Notes: generated by a model from the letters alone, not told the origin. A stretch of 64,000 bases of DNA from an uncultured Bacteroidales bacterium (GCA_902778265.1 CACYXI010000001.1:222649-286648); one strand, 5' to 3'; counted from the stretch's first letter, positions 39,648-48,153 are shown. Numbers and translations: made by a program.

Positions 39648-40895
39648 ATGTTAAAGGCGTTGAAGATAAGACTATACCCAAATAAGGCTCAAGCAATACA
39701 AATTAATAAATTGCTTGGGTGTTATAGGTTTGTATATAATCAATGTCTTGAAAGGAAAATCAATTCCTACAAGGAAAACGAAACTTCCGAAAATTTGTCA
39801 ACTCTTGGTCATTTCTTTCATAATGAACTCACAAAGGATGAGAAATATTCGTGGTTGAAGGAACAGAATACTAAAGTGTTGAAACAATCTATTCGTGATT
39901 TGTTGGATGCTTATTCTCATTTCTTTAATGAGCATAAAGGATTTCCGAAGTATAAATCTAAACATGACAATAAACAATCATGCAGATTTCCTTTGGAGGC
40001 GATATCAAAAAGAAATGATTATTCAACACATAGACTATCACTTGCCAACATCCATAACATTAAGTTTAAATGCTCTGATGAATATGTGAATTATCTTGTG
40101 AAGAATAAAGACGGAATCCGTTCGGCCACACTATCACGAAATTGTTCTGAACAATATTACCTTTCAATTCTTGTTGATGGTGATTTCAGGAAGAAATTAA
40201 AAGCAACCGATAGTGCTGTTGGAATTGATTTAGGAATTAAGGATTTTGTTGTGACATCAGAAGGTGAATGTTTCAGTAATCTTCACTTTAAGAAATCTGA
40301 AGTAAATAAGTTAAAGAAACTGCAAAGACAACTTTCAAGAAAACAGAAAGGAAGTAACAATAGGAATAAAGCAAGAATCAAACTTGCTAAGTTGAATGAA
40401 AAAATAAGGAATCGTAAACTTAACTATCTTCATGAAATATCAAACTCATTGCTTGATGAGAACCAAATCATAGTGATGGAAGATTTAAATGTGAAGGGAA
40501 TGGTTAAGAATCATAAAATGGCTGAAAGCATATCTGAAATGAATTTCGGCGAATTCAGAAGGATGCTTGAATATAAAGCATTATGGTATGGCAGGGATAT
40601 AGTTTATGTTGACAGATTCTATCCTTCAAGTAAGAAATGTAATCATTGTGGCTACATCAATAATGTGCTTAAATTAAGTGACAGACAATGGGTTTGTCCC
40701 GTTTGCGGAGAAATTATTGAACGAGATTACAATGCTGCGTTGAATATACTTGAAGAAGGGTTAAGAATAATAGGGAGCCGTACTCCCGAATTCACGCTTG
40801 TGGACTATCCAACTATGGATGACAAACTTGGAAACAAGGTACTAAAAAGTAGTGATAGGATGAAGCAAGAAATTGAAACTCATAAGTTTTTATAA
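39648..40895 (+). CDS. tnpB: TnpB RNA-guided endonuclease (IS605/IS607 OrfB)
   Basis: 415 residues. N-terminal KIRLYPNKAQAIQINKLLGC, RuvC motif I GIDLGIKDF, motif II IIVMEDLNVKGM, the zinc finger CNHCGY...CPVCG, and motif III ERDYNAALNIL. All three acidic catalytic residues are present, so it looks active. TnpB cuts DNA guided by an omega RNA made from the 3' end of its gene and right end; a GGGAG/CTCCC hairpin near 40780 may be part of it. Confidence 0.93.
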   Translation: MLKALKIRLYPNKAQAIQINKLLGCYRFVYNQCLERKINSYKENETSENLSTLGHFFHNELTKDEKYSWLKEQNTKVLKQSIRDLLDAYSHFFNEHKGFPKYKSKHDNKQSCRFPLEAISKRNDYSTHRLSLANIHNIKFKCSDEYVNYLVKNKDGIRSATLSRNCSEQYYLSILVDGDFRKKLKATDSAVGIDLGIKDFVVTSEGECFSNLHFKKSEVNKLKKLQRQLSRKQKGSNNRNKARIKLAKLNEKIRNRKLNYLHEISNSLLDENQIIVMEDLNVKGMVKNHKMAESISEMNFGEFRRMLEYKALWYGRDIVYVDRFYPSSKKCNHCGYINNVLKLSDRQWVCPVCGEIIERDYNAALNILEEGLRIIGSRTPEFTLVDYPTMDDKLGNKVLKSSDRMKQEIETHKFL

Positions 40896-41044
40896 GTTTC
40901 TTTATACGGTATGGTTTTGTTGGCTCCTTATGAAATTTGGACGTGGCATATATATGCTTGGCGATTTTCTTACAGGCTATGGATAGAACGGAGGTAATTG
41001 GTCGGAAGACGTTTAATTTTTTTTGATGTTTCGTTTTTTGTTTC

Positions 41045-41052
41045 TATATTTG
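41045..41052 (+). promoter_or_regulatory. Promoter -7 box TATATTTG
   Basis: TATATTTG lies six bases before ATG 41059, suggesting a near-leaderless transcript for the next FamC gene. The region 40896-41044 holds no other gene I can support. Confidence 0.6.
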
Positions 41053-41058
41053 CCGAAA

Positions 41059-41520
41059 ATGAGAACAATTATGGAAAGGTACATTGACGCATACAAACTG
41101 ATTGCCGAGTTGAATCGGCAAAAACGCGAGTTGAAACTTTCAATTCAATCGCAGGGAGATTATGGGCAATCCTGTCAGATTGCCGCTTATGAGAATTTTC
41201 TTTCGCTTATCTTCTCACTCCAACAGGAGCAGCCGAAAGTGGATTTAGTCGCAGAACTTAAACACCATATAGCCACAACACCAAAAGAACAGCTTGAAAA
41301 AGAATGGAAAGAATTAGAGCCTTGGGGTAATATAGGCCCTACTGTTCAGGAATTTCTTTACGGAAAGCAGTCAGAAGTGGATTTGGAGAAGGAAATTAAT
41401 GAATGGTTAAAGAATGGACACATCACAGATACACGTTATAGTGATTACTGTGATGATGACATTAAAGAAACTGCTCGTCACTTCTACGAACTCGGACTTA
41501 AAGCAATAAAGGGGGAATAA
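41059..41520 (+). CDS. FamC: RYIDAYKL-type protein (153 aa)
   Basis: MERYIDAYKLIAELNRQ, two LQQEQPKVDL / KQSEVDLEKEI segments, and ARHFYELGLKAIKGE. The inner segment (SEVDLEKE) appears twice, so the tail module was duplicated. Start may be 41059 or 41071. Function unknown. Confidence 0.75.
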   Translation: MRTIMERYIDAYKLIAELNRQKRELKLSIQSQGDYGQSCQIAAYENFLSLIFSLQQEQPKVDLVAELKHHIATTPKEQLEKEWKELEPWGNIGPTVQEFLYGKQSEVDLEKEINEWLKNGHITDTRYSDYCDDDIKETARHFYELGLKAIKGE

Positions 41521-41522
41521 TT

Positions 41523-41750
41523 ATGGGTCGAGTTACATATTGGGTAGCGTACGAATACACGTACAAACTATTAACAGAAGATGGATGGGAAGATTGTAGC
41601 GACTTTGATGAAGGCCGTTTCCATTGTCCCAAAAAGGATATTAAGAAAGAGGTGGAAAAACGGGTAAAAGAAGAACTTGTTTTTGATACGATAAAAGACC
41701 TCGCAATCACAATTTCAGATACTTATCTCACAACGGAATGCGAAGTATAG
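41523..41750 (+). CDS. Hypothetical protein (75 aa)
   Basis: GRVTYWVAYEYTYKLLTEDG, HCPKKDIKKEVEKRVKEELV. Soluble. Ends before a GGAGGAATAATATG junction. No family recognised. Confidence 0.65.
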   Translation: MGRVTYWVAYEYTYKLLTEDGWEDCSDFDEGRFHCPKKDIKKEVEKRVKEELVFDTIKDLAITISDTYLTTECEV

Positions 41751-41760
41751 GAGGAATAAT

Positions 41761-42003
41761 ATGACTAAAATTCATCGTGTTCAATTTCCTGGCGATTCAG
41801 AGCTTGATTTTACCGTAGGCACACAACATAGAACCTATGGAGATGTGTTGGATATTAAAGAAACGAATGAAGTGTTGACTTATGACGGCGATTCGTGTCC
41901 AAGTAGTTATTGTTGCGTCATCAAAGTAATCCTCAAAGACCAAGAAATTGTATTTAATGCAAATAATCCTTTAATGGTAGTTTATAGGGAGGAAAGCAAA
42001 TGA
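41761..42003 (+). CDS. Hypothetical protein (80 aa)
   Basis: KIHRVQFPGDSELDFTVGTQ and CVIKVILKDQEIVFNANNPL, beta-rich. Strong GGAGG ribosome-binding site. Stop overlaps next start. No family recognised. Confidence 0.65.
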   Translation: MTKIHRVQFPGDSELDFTVGTQHRTYGDVLDIKETNEVLTYDGDSCPSSYCCVIKVILKDQEIVFNANNPLMVVYREESK

Positions 42004-42212
42004 ATTGGTATTTAATTGTATTGTTGGTTGTATTCTACATAATGATGTGGATTATTACTGCTATTGCTTTTACACGATGGGCAAAAAATTCTGATGCTAA
42101 ATGGCTTGTAGCGGGGGCAGTATGGCCTTTATTTTTAACATATGTACCTTTAGCAGCAATAATTTGGCTTGTTGTCAAGATTGTCGATAAATATGGCTAT
42201 AAGGAGGAATAA
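42000..42212 (+). CDS. Small membrane protein (70 aa)
   Basis: Two hydrophobic segments (LIVLLVVFYIMMWIITAIAF and LVAGAVWPLFLTYVPLAAII). Coupled to the previous gene. Its last codons encode AAGGAGGAATAAT before ATG 42214. Confidence 0.65.
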   Translation: MNWYLIVLLVVFYIMMWIITAIAFTRWAKNSDAKWLVAGAVWPLFLTYVPLAAIIWLVVKIVDKYGYKEE

Positions 42213-42213
42213 T

Positions 42214-42468
42214 ATGAAACAAATTCTTATTGAAAAGATTGCAGCAGGACTACGAAATGCTAAGGGGATACAGCCTATTTGTATTATAACGACAAAGCAA
42301 ATTGATATTGACAAAGTTTGCGGTATACCAATTTATCACAATGACCTTGAGGGTATGTCTAATAATGGTGTTGATTGTGAGTATTTCCCCATTTATACAT
42401 CTGAACAACTTATGAAATATCCTCTACTAAGCCACTGGTTTAGGAAAGGATTTGAAGACTATAATTGA
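42214..42468 (+). CDS. Hypothetical protein (84 aa)
   Basis: The ATG at 42214 follows a perfect GGAGG. KQILIEKIAAGLRNAKGIQP then ICIITTKQIDIDKVCGIPIY. Possibly a small alpha/beta protein. Function unknown. Confidence 0.65.
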   Translation: MKQILIEKIAAGLRNAKGIQPICIITTKQIDIDKVCGIPIYHNDLEGMSNNGVDCEYFPIYTSEQLMKYPLLSHWFRKGFEDYN

Positions 42469-42488
42469 ATACAAGAAAGGAGGAGTAA

Positions 42489-42647
42489 ATGCAACTTTTG
42501 TTAGGCATAATATTTTTAGTTATAGGACTTGGAGTTCTATTATATCTTTCTGTTAAAGAAACAGACAGAATAACTCATTGGAAAATGATATTTGCTGCTT
42601 GCTGCGGTGTATTTTGCCTTGGTGGGTTTATACTTATTTTTCTCTAA
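42489..42647 (+). CDS. Small membrane protein (52 aa)
   Basis: LLLGIIFLVIGLGVLLYLSV and AACCGVFCLGGFILIFL: two-pass. Preceded by AAGGAGGAG. No family recognised. Confidence 0.6.
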   Translation: MQLLLGIIFLVIGLGVLLYLSVKETDRITHWKMIFAACCGVFCLGGFILIFL

Positions 42648-42659
42648 CATTGTAAATAA

Positions 42660-42854
42660 ATGAAAGCACCTGATAAGATTTACATACATGAGTTAAGTGC
42701 AGAAGAATTGACGGAGAATTTTCCTTATCATATTTGCTACATCCGCAAGGATGCTCTGCTTGAATGGGCAAAAGAAAAAGCTGAGGATTACAAAGGGACG
42801 GCAAATATCAGGAGGTCGTTTGAAATGATGATTAGAAAAATTGAATCGCTATGA
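42660..42854 (+). CDS. FamD: IRKDALLEWAKE-type protein (64 aa)
   Basis: MKAPDKIYIHELSAEE, CYIRKDALLEWAKEKAED and MIRKIESL. ATGA overlap with the next gene. Function unknown. Confidence 0.75.
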   Translation: MKAPDKIYIHELSAEELTENFPYHICYIRKDALLEWAKEKAEDYKGTANIRRSFEMMIRKIESL

Positions 42855-43351
42855 CCAAAGAACTATTTGAAAAAGCACAATTCGGAGATAGATTTGTCAC
42901 AAGGGGAGGTCAGGAGGCTTTGTTTCTTCGACTTACCGAGAACTCAGAATGGCAGTTTGCCAATTTCTATGTGAAAGATTGGGGCCAAATACGGGTTAAT
43001 CGGGAGAATGGCAAATGGCTAAACGGCCCGGATACAAAAAACGATATAGTGGGGATAATGCCTTCTCTTCTTTCCAACCTTGACGAGGCGGCAGAGAAAT
43101 ACGCAATCATGGGCATTTCGTCTAATGCTGACCCTTATGAAGAGATAATGTCCTATCAAGCTGATAAGGATGCTTTCAAAGCCGGAGCAGAGTGGATGGC
43201 AGAGCAGGGATATAGTCAAGAAGAAACCGTAGAAGATAAGTGTCTTGAAGTCGGATATGGCGCACTCCCCGGGATATCTCCAATTATCAATTTACCAGAT
43301 TCATTCAAACCATGTGATAAGGTAATCGTTCAAGTTAGAAAGAAACAGTAA
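42851..43351 (+). CDS. FamG: LDEAA/FKAGA.WM protein (166 aa)
   Basis: FGDRFVTRGGQEALFLRLTE and GQIRVNRENGKWL at the N-terminus, SNLDEAAEKYA and DAFKAGAEWMAEQGYS in the middle, and VIVQVRKKQ at the end. Related to 36698. Function unknown. Confidence 0.7.
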   Translation: MTKELFEKAQFGDRFVTRGGQEALFLRLTENSEWQFANFYVKDWGQIRVNRENGKWLNGPDTKNDIVGIMPSLLSNLDEAAEKYAIMGISSNADPYEEIMSYQADKDAFKAGAEWMAEQGYSQEETVEDKCLEVGYGALPGISPIINLPDSFKPCDKVIVQVRKKQ

Positions 43352-43353
43352 TC

Positions 43354-43509
43354 ATGACAAAAACAGATTTTTTTGAAACATTCTGTAAAGACTGCAGAGC
43401 ATGGAAAAATTCCAATTGTAGCGGGGCGATTGTCGGAGGGGGCGTTCTTGGATGTAAGACTTATAGGGATATTTGGCCCACTAATGATACCGTAAAAATA
43501 GAAGATTAA
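43354..43509 (+). CDS. Small Cys-containing protein (51 aa)
   Basis: MTKTDFFETFCKDCRAWKNSNC and LGCKTYRD: four Cys could hold one zinc. Similar in style to the small Cys protein at 39453. No family recognised. Confidence 0.55.
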   Translation: MTKTDFFETFCKDCRAWKNSNCSGAIVGGGVLGCKTYRDIWPTNDTVKIED

Positions 43510-43517
43510 TAACAATT

Positions 43518-43565
43518 ATGACAATAGAAGATAATGTAATTGTTCAAATCAGAAAGAAACGGTAA
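43518..43565 (+). pseudogene. Collapsed FamG remnant (15 codons)
   Basis: MTIEDNVIVQIRKKR combines a FamG-like start (MTKEDNIIV) with a FamG end (VIVQVRKKQ). An internal deletion likely joined the two conserved ends. Confidence 0.55.
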
Positions 43566-43567
43566 TT

Positions 43568-43744
43568 ATGGCAAAGTTTAGAATACACGCGGAATACCCA
43601 TTTTATGTCGGTGGCGGCTGTATCCCTTATACGATTTATTTTGTTCAGAAACTTGAAGAAGGTTTTTTCTGTAACAAGTGGGTAGATATAAAGGGATTTG
43701 AGAGCAAACAAAAAGCAGAAGATTTATTAAAATTATTGAAATAA
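43568..43744 (+). CDS. Small hypothetical protein (58 aa)
   Basis: MAKFRIHAEYPFYVGGGCIP, YFVQKLEEGFFC and an end with a KQKAEDLLKLLK helix. Function unknown. Confidence 0.6.
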   Translation: MAKFRIHAEYPFYVGGGCIPYTIYFVQKLEEGFFCNKWVDIKGFESKQKAEDLLKLLK

Positions 43745-43772
43745 TACGGCGAAAGCTTAAAAGAGAAACACT

Positions 43773-43909
43773 ATGTGGGAAATAGTTAAAATATTCTCTT
43801 ATATCTCTACCTGTTTGCATCAGGGCTATCATTTATCTGCATTATAGCAGCATTGGTCTATGCAAGAATGGGCGGAGAGTTAAATTTAAGTTACACAAAT
43901 GAAGAGTAA
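43773..43909 (+). pseudogene. Frameshifted small membrane protein
   Basis: MWEIVKIF from ATG 43773 and then, in another frame, LFASGLSFICIIAALVYARM...NLSYTNEE ending at TAA 43907-43909. A single-base change near 43790 separates them. Confidence 0.5.
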
Positions 43910-43914
43910 TAACT

Positions 43915-44910
43915 ATGACACGAGAAGAAGCAATCAATACGGTCCGCAACATTTATCAGACGGACAAAGAGAAAGAAGCATTGAAAATCCTTATCCCCGA
44001 ACTTGCAGAGAGCGAGGACGAGAGGATAAGAAAGGATTTAATCAATTTAATTGTATGGCTTAAAGCGAATCCTGAACTTTGTTCTCAATATTACAATGAT
44101 AGGTATGATGAGATGCTTGCCTACATCGAAAAGCATAAAGAGCACCCCACAAATGAGGAAATGCTCAGAACACTTCGTGCTGAATACGAAAAAGGTGTGG
44201 CGAATACTATTGCAAAATATGAACGGGAAGAGCGGAAACCCAACATTGAGCTTATACAGCGTTCATGGTATATGGAAGGCTACCACGATGGTAAATTTGA
44301 AATGGAGCCAATGTGGATTCTTGAAACGGACGAAGGAGGTCCAAGATATAAAAAGAACGAAAGATATGAACAATCTCTTGAGAAAGAGCAGAATCCCATA
44401 GAGTGGAGTGAAGAAGGAATAAGGACAATATTTGATGATTATGTTGAAGGTAGGGACACATACACATCCTGCATAAATCGTCTCAAATCCCTTCACCCAC
44501 AACCAAAACAAGAATGGAGCGAGGAGGACTCAAGAATACTATACAACGTTATCGCTTATGTTGGTTATGCGGCAGGACAAAGAGGTGTTAGAAATGATGA
44601 GTTCAAAGAGGCAAATTCTTGGCTTAAATCCCTACCCAATGGCTTCATTGTTAATCCGAGCTACAATGAAGATATGGTTAATTTGTTAGTTGCAGAGTTA
44701 CAACAGATAGCAGAATGTAATGGTGTTCCGAAACAATATGACGCAGAGATTACTTGGCTCAAATCCCTCCGTCCTCAACCTCATTGGAAGCCCAGTGAGG
44801 AGCAGATGGATGCATTGAGAGAATCGGTTTCGTTTTGGCGAGGTGCAACAGATAAATCACCGCGAGTTAACATATTGGAATCCCTTTATACTGACCTTAA
44901 AAAGTTATAA
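43915..44910 (+). CDS. FamE: WSEEDE-module protein (331 aa)
   Basis: ELAESEDERIRKDLINLIVW and YIEKHKE form the N-terminal module. A unique middle (WYMEGYHDGKFEMEP) follows, then IEWSEEGIRTIF...RLKSLHPQPK, QEWSEEDSRILYN...WLKSLPN and the end HWKPSEEQMDALRESV...LYTDLKKL. It is the only uninterrupted FamE member besides 13319. Likely a helical-repeat scaffold; function unknown. Confidence 0.8.
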   Translation: MTREEAINTVRNIYQTDKEKEALKILIPELAESEDERIRKDLINLIVWLKANPELCSQYYNDRYDEMLAYIEKHKEHPTNEEMLRTLRAEYEKGVANTIAKYEREERKPNIELIQRSWYMEGYHDGKFEMEPMWILETDEGGPRYKKNERYEQSLEKEQNPIEWSEEGIRTIFDDYVEGRDTYTSCINRLKSLHPQPKQEWSEEDSRILYNVIAYVGYAAGQRGVRNDEFKEANSWLKSLPNGFIVNPSYNEDMVNLLVAELQQIAECNGVPKQYDAEITWLKSLRPQPHWKPSEEQMDALRESVSFWRGATDKSPRVNILESLYTDLKKL

Positions 44911-44912
44911 TT

Positions 44913-45086
44913 ATGGCATTACTCGTCTTTACGGCTCCACATGATACTGATATTCCAGAAGCTCATTATACTCCATGTGATGGCTGCAAATTTCCGATTA
45001 AATTCTACTATGCCGGGAAAAAACAAGATATCACAAAGGAGATAGAATGTCCTATTTGCCATTATAAAAATAAAATACGAATATGA
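44913..45086 (+). CDS. Zinc-ribbon protein (57 aa)
   Basis: PCDGCKFPIKFYYAG and ECPICHYKNKIRI supply two C-x-x-C pairs. Overlaps FamC by ATGA. Role unknown. Confidence 0.7.
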   Translation: MALLVFTAPHDTDIPEAHYTPCDGCKFPIKFYYAGKKQDITKEIECPICHYKNKIRI

Positions 45087-45397
45087 AATACATTGATGCA
45101 GAAAAACTCTACAAAAAAGTAGACGAACTAATGGCACATTATGCAAAATCCGAAGAGGATATGGATGAGGAAGGTAATACTGACTGGGCAACCTACTATC
45201 AGGGCCAAAGAACAACATGTTCAAAAATCCTTACTCTCATTAATTCTCTCCAGCAGGAGCGGTCCTCCGAGGTGGATTTGGAGAAAGAAATTAATAGTTT
45301 CTTTCCTGAATCATACTTTGAAACCGCAATAAATTTTGATGATGTTGCTGATATCGCCCGCCATTTCTATGAACTTGGATTTAATGCAAGGAAGTAA
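45083..45397 (+). CDS. FamC: KYIDAEKL-type protein (104 aa)
   Basis: MKYIDAEKLYKKVDELM, a LINSLQQERSSEVDLEKEI segment and DIARHFYELGFNARK. Coupled to both neighbours. Function unknown. Confidence 0.8.
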   Translation: MKYIDAEKLYKKVDELMAHYAKSEEDMDEEGNTDWATYYQGQRTTCSKILTLINSLQQERSSEVDLEKEINSFFPESYFETAINFDDVADIARHFYELGFNARK

Positions 45398-45528
45398 TGA
45401 GTTTCGCTGAACTGATTTTAGCCCTAATAGCAATAGTGATACTTCTTGAAATTTCATATAACATTAAGGCACTAAACAATAATCTAATAGAAATTATGAA
45501 ATGGCTTAAAGCAAGAAAGGAGAAATAA
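45397..45528 (+). CDS. Small membrane protein with ARKEK tail (43 aa)
   Basis: FAELILALIAIVILLEI hydrophobic segment and LKARKEK end, whose codons make AAAGGAG for the following gene. Confidence 0.6.
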   Translation: MSFAELILALIAIVILLEISYNIKALNNNLIEIMKWLKARKEK

Positions 45529-45531
45529 ATT

Positions 45532-45810
45532 GTGAAATACATTGATGCAGATAAACTGATTTCTGAAATAGAAAGTATTAGATTGATTCCGCAAATAAGT
45601 GCCGACTATAATGATGGTCGTGAAGATATGAAGAATATGGTGCTTGACATTATCGACTCTCTACAGCAGGAGCAGCCTTCCCTTAATGATGCGGCATTTG
45701 ACTATGCGGAATTATGCAAATGCGATGGTGTAGATAAATTACTATGTGCAGAACATTTCAAAGATGGAGCAAGGTGGATGGCTGTACAAGGAACAAGAAA
45801 GGAGGAATAA
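45532..45810 (+). CDS. FamC/FamG chimera (92 aa), GTG start
   Basis: KYIDADKLISEIESIRL and IIDSLQQEQPS are FamC. The rest, NDAAFDYAELCKCD...HFKDGARWMAVQG, is FamG-like, ending TRKEE. Starts at GTG with AAAGGAGA upstream. A clear domain shuffle. Confidence 0.75.
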   Translation: MKYIDADKLISEIESIRLIPQISADYNDGREDMKNMVLDIIDSLQQEQPSLNDAAFDYAELCKCDGVDKLLCAEHFKDGARWMAVQGTRKEE

Positions 45811-45813
45811 ATT

Positions 45814-46155
45814 ATGAGCAAATACATTGACGCAGAAAAATTGAAAGAACGCATCGCAAAACTTGAAGCGGATTCTTGTATTTCTGAATATAAAGATGGA
45901 TTTGACGACGGAGTAGGTTGTGTACTCGATATCATCGACTCTCTCCATCAAGAGCAGCCTGAACCATATTTCTATTGCAAATATGGTGGCACTATGCCTT
46001 TATGCTCAGATTGTAAAAGAAACCACAGTAATTCTTCCTTCAAAACAGAAGAAATTACTACATGGTATACCCCTTCAAACGGCACTAAACATTGTATAGA
46101 TTATATTCAGCAGGAACAATTGAAATCTTCAAAAGGTATTGTTTTTTTAAAATAA
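45814..46155 (+). CDS. FamC-type protein with Cys-rich C-terminus (113 aa)
   Basis: SKYIDAEKLKERIAKLE and IIDSLHQEQPEPYFYC, then a region with CKYGG...CSDCKRNHS that may bind zinc. The tail differs from other FamC members. Function unknown. Confidence 0.75.
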   Translation: MSKYIDAEKLKERIAKLEADSCISEYKDGFDDGVGCVLDIIDSLHQEQPEPYFYCKYGGTMPLCSDCKRNHSNSSFKTEEITTWYTPSNGTKHCIDYIQQEQLKSSKGIVFLK

Positions 46156-46226
46156 AATCGTATATTTGTCTGCGCGATTCATCCCAACGGTTGAAACCAT
46201 GGGTTTTCTCGCTTAAATATCATAAC
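46130..46226 (+). promoter_or_regulatory. Promoter plus IS200/IS605-like hairpin leader (copy 3)
   Basis: TATATTTG (46161-46168) and a leader CTGCGCGATTCATCCCAACGG with hairpin and TTTTCTCGCTTAAATATCATAA, nearly identical to 21725-21820. It overlaps the end of the previous gene and drives ATG 46266. Confidence 0.65.
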
Positions 46227-46265
46227 ATTTTGAGAAACACGAGAACGAACAAAACAAGTAACAAT

Positions 46266-46946
46266 ATGAAAATACCATTTGACATTAAGTACCGTCCGCA
46301 GATTGAGAGCGGTGAGTATAAGGTGGTGTGCGGAGAACGGAATTTTCCCGCACGCATAATTTGTTGGGATGCTCGCGGAGTAAATGACAAACGACACATC
46401 GTCGCATTGAGTTCCGCCAAAGAAGATACCGCCGAAAGCATTTTAAGATACTACGAAGACGGGCACCTTATCTCAGATTACGCACGTCATGGAACAAACG
46501 ACCTTTTCATCATTACTACAGAGGAAGAACTAACACCTTTTGAGCAAGAAGTTTCCGACATGGTTGAGTATTGCAAAGAGCATGGTGTACATGTGGCGTC
46601 AAGTTATGCTAAACGACACACAAAAACACTTCTCAACCTTGCTCGCGAACAACTCCGACCGGAGATTGATGCCGAGATTGCGAAGGCTTACAAGAACGCA
46701 GATAATACTGTCTATGAGAATGGCATTTTATACGGCAAAGCCGAAACCTTGAAGGACCTGCCGAGGTGGAGAGAATGGGGAAATGGCGCTTGTGGTAATG
46801 GTCAAGGAATTCCACTTGCACTCGTAGTACGAGGATTGAATGGTTATGAGCTTGTTGATTCGCTTGGTATTCCCGGGGAGAAATATATTATGTTGGATGA
46901 ATTGGAGAAACTTCCGGGATTTAAGGAGGACAAAAAATGGAACTAA
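46266..46946 (+). CDS. Hypothetical protein (226 aa)
   Basis: MKIPFDIKYRPQIESGEYKV and ARIICWDARGVNDKRHIVAL form an N-terminal beta domain, common in Bacteroides phage proteins; then FEQEVSDMVEYCKEHG and a C-terminal half with WREWGNGACGNGQGIPLALV. Start set by the leader element at 46130. Function unknown. Confidence 0.75.
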   Translation: MKIPFDIKYRPQIESGEYKVVCGERNFPARIICWDARGVNDKRHIVALSSAKEDTAESILRYYEDGHLISDYARHGTNDLFIITTEEELTPFEQEVSDMVEYCKEHGVHVASSYAKRHTKTLLNLAREQLRPEIDAEIAKAYKNADNTVYENGILYGKAETLKDLPRWREWGNGACGNGQGIPLALVVRGLNGYELVDSLGIPGEKYIMLDELEKLPGFKEDKKWN

Positions 46947-47140
46947 TTCATTACGAAATCCTCAGAAACGGTATATGGATTCCTCGCAACGAAATCAAAA
47001 GAATGGTCGAAGAATCATTTAAAGCAGCGATTGATGCTTCAAAAGAGAAAGATTCAGCATCGCAAGCGCTAATGTTAAGGTGTGAAGGATGCGCAGCAAC
47101 ATGGGAGCACATTTTATCTAAACTACCGAAGGAGGACTGA
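46937..47140 (+). CDS. Small hypothetical protein (67 aa)
   Basis: MELIHYEILRNGIWIPRNEI, then a helical part with two Cys (RCEGCAATWEHIL). Overlaps the previous gene. AAGGAGG lies near its end. No family recognised. Confidence 0.6.
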   Translation: MELIHYEILRNGIWIPRNEIKRMVEESFKAAIDASKEKDSASQALMLRCEGCAATWEHILSKLPKED

Positions 47141-47177
47141 ATATGTGGCGTAAAATCAAAGTACAAGCAATTGGATT

Positions 47178-47423
47178 ATGAGTAAGAAAAGGCCCAAAGT
47201 AAGAGCGCAGTTAATATATGCACGAGGAGAAGATTATTACATCCTGCAAATTCAACATCGTTTTCTGTGGTGGACATGGTGGGAAACAATGAAAAGGGGC
47301 GATAATGGTATATGGAACTACGGCGATGCGCATTTTACAAAAGAAGAAGTTGATGAGTTTTTCGCAAAATGGGAGAAGTTCTGGGAAAATGGTGGAAGGT
47401 TTGAAACTTATAAAGAAGAATAG
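47178..47423 (+). CDS. Hypothetical protein (81 aa)
   Basis: YYILQIQHRFLWWTWWETMK and FTKEEVDEFFAKWEKFW: aromatic-rich beta strands then a helix. I have the impression of similar short phage proteins but no named family. Confidence 0.65.
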   Translation: MSKKRPKVRAQLIYARGEDYYILQIQHRFLWWTWWETMKRGDNGIWNYGDAHFTKEEVDEFFAKWEKFWENGGRFETYKEE

Positions 47424-47425
47424 CC

Positions 47426-47686
47426 ATGAGTAAACGAGCAGAAGAAGCAGCTTTGAAAGCCTATCCACCGCTACATGCCACGGATAGTTCAATGATAAGG
47501 CTTTGGGTCAAATACAAACATCAGTTTATTTTGGGTTATGAGCAAGCCGAGAAAGACATAATTTCGCTCATCGAATCTCGCATCTCTGAAATAATTGGAG
47601 ATGCTCAACCAAAGCCAATATTACGAGCAGAATTGCAAGAATTAGTATCACGAATAAAGAAAAATGATTATGTGGAAAGTCGGTGA
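47426..47686 (+). CDS. Hypothetical helical protein (86 aa)
   Basis: SKRAEEAALKAYPPLHATDS and YKHQFILGYEQAEKDIISLI: the R-x-x-F-I-x-G-Y-E-Q-A-E-K-D pattern is common in small proteins of Bacteroidales phages. Function unknown. Confidence 0.7.
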   Translation: MSKRAEEAALKAYPPLHATDSSMIRLWVKYKHQFILGYEQAEKDIISLIESRISEIIGDAQPKPILRAELQELVSRIKKNDYVESR

Positions 47687-47870
47687 CAGATGTTGGTATT
47701 TTGATAACTATCACAGGGTTATCTCTTCCGCTATTATTACAAGTATTGACTATAACATCCTTACGGGAAGGGATGAACACACGGGGGTACCAGTCGCTTT
47801 TGATGAATATACGGAGCCATTTTGCACCCGCGAGGCTTTATGTGAACACTATAAGAAAATTTTTGAGTGA
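47664..47870 (+). CDS. Hypothetical protein (68 aa)
   Basis: WKVGDRCWYFDNYHRVISSA and PFCTREALCEHYKKIFE. Overlaps the previous gene. A collapsed relative lies at 48150-48194. Function unknown. Confidence 0.6.
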   Translation: MIMWKVGDRCWYFDNYHRVISSAIITSIDYNILTGRDEHTGVPVAFDEYTEPFCTREALCEHYKKIFE

Positions 47871-47871
47871 C

Positions 47872-48153
47872 ATGAGAATAAAAGATAGAATTATAACAAG
47901 ACTAAATAAGGGTTTCGGATTTCATTTTGAAAACGACGACCCATTTTATCACCATGGTGGTAGAGGTTTTTGGCAAGGAGCATGGAGTTGGGGTATTTCT
48001 CATGGTTCACAAGATGTCGGAAGCATGTTTTCCATGACCGAATGTCTTAGGTGGAAAAGGTGGGTTTTTGACAAGAGTTTGAATGAAATATTTGAGTATG
48101 TTCCTTCAAAATCTGATGCTGAAGATTCTGATTGTATTATAGAAGAATTATGA
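47872..48153 (+). CDS. Hypothetical protein (93 aa)
   Basis: MRIKDRIITRLNKGFGFHFE, GGRGFWQGAWSWGISHGSQD and LRWKRWVFDKSL. The ATG at 47872 is taken; the upstream in-frame stretch belongs to the 47664 gene. No family recognised. Confidence 0.65.
   Translation: MRIKDRIITRLNKGFGFHFENDDPFYHHGGRGFWQGAWSWGISHGSQDVGSMFSMTECLRWKRWVFDKSLNEIFEYVPSKSDAEDSDCIIEEL

Larger units (their letters stand above)
38852..40895 (+). mobile_element. IS607-type transposon (tnpA serine recombinase + tnpB)
   Basis: Serine recombinase with MerR-like helix-turn-helix, a small Cys protein and TnpB lie in one direction. Exact ends are not determinable because IS607 elements leave no target duplication and lack inverted repeats. 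The true left end may include 38557-38849, and the right end and omega RNA probably extend past 40895. Confidence 0.85.

Noticed and set aside
46092-46265. N-terminal extension of the 46266 gene
   Set aside because: It runs through the FamC tail, a promoter and a hairpin leader; ATG 46266 is the sensible start.
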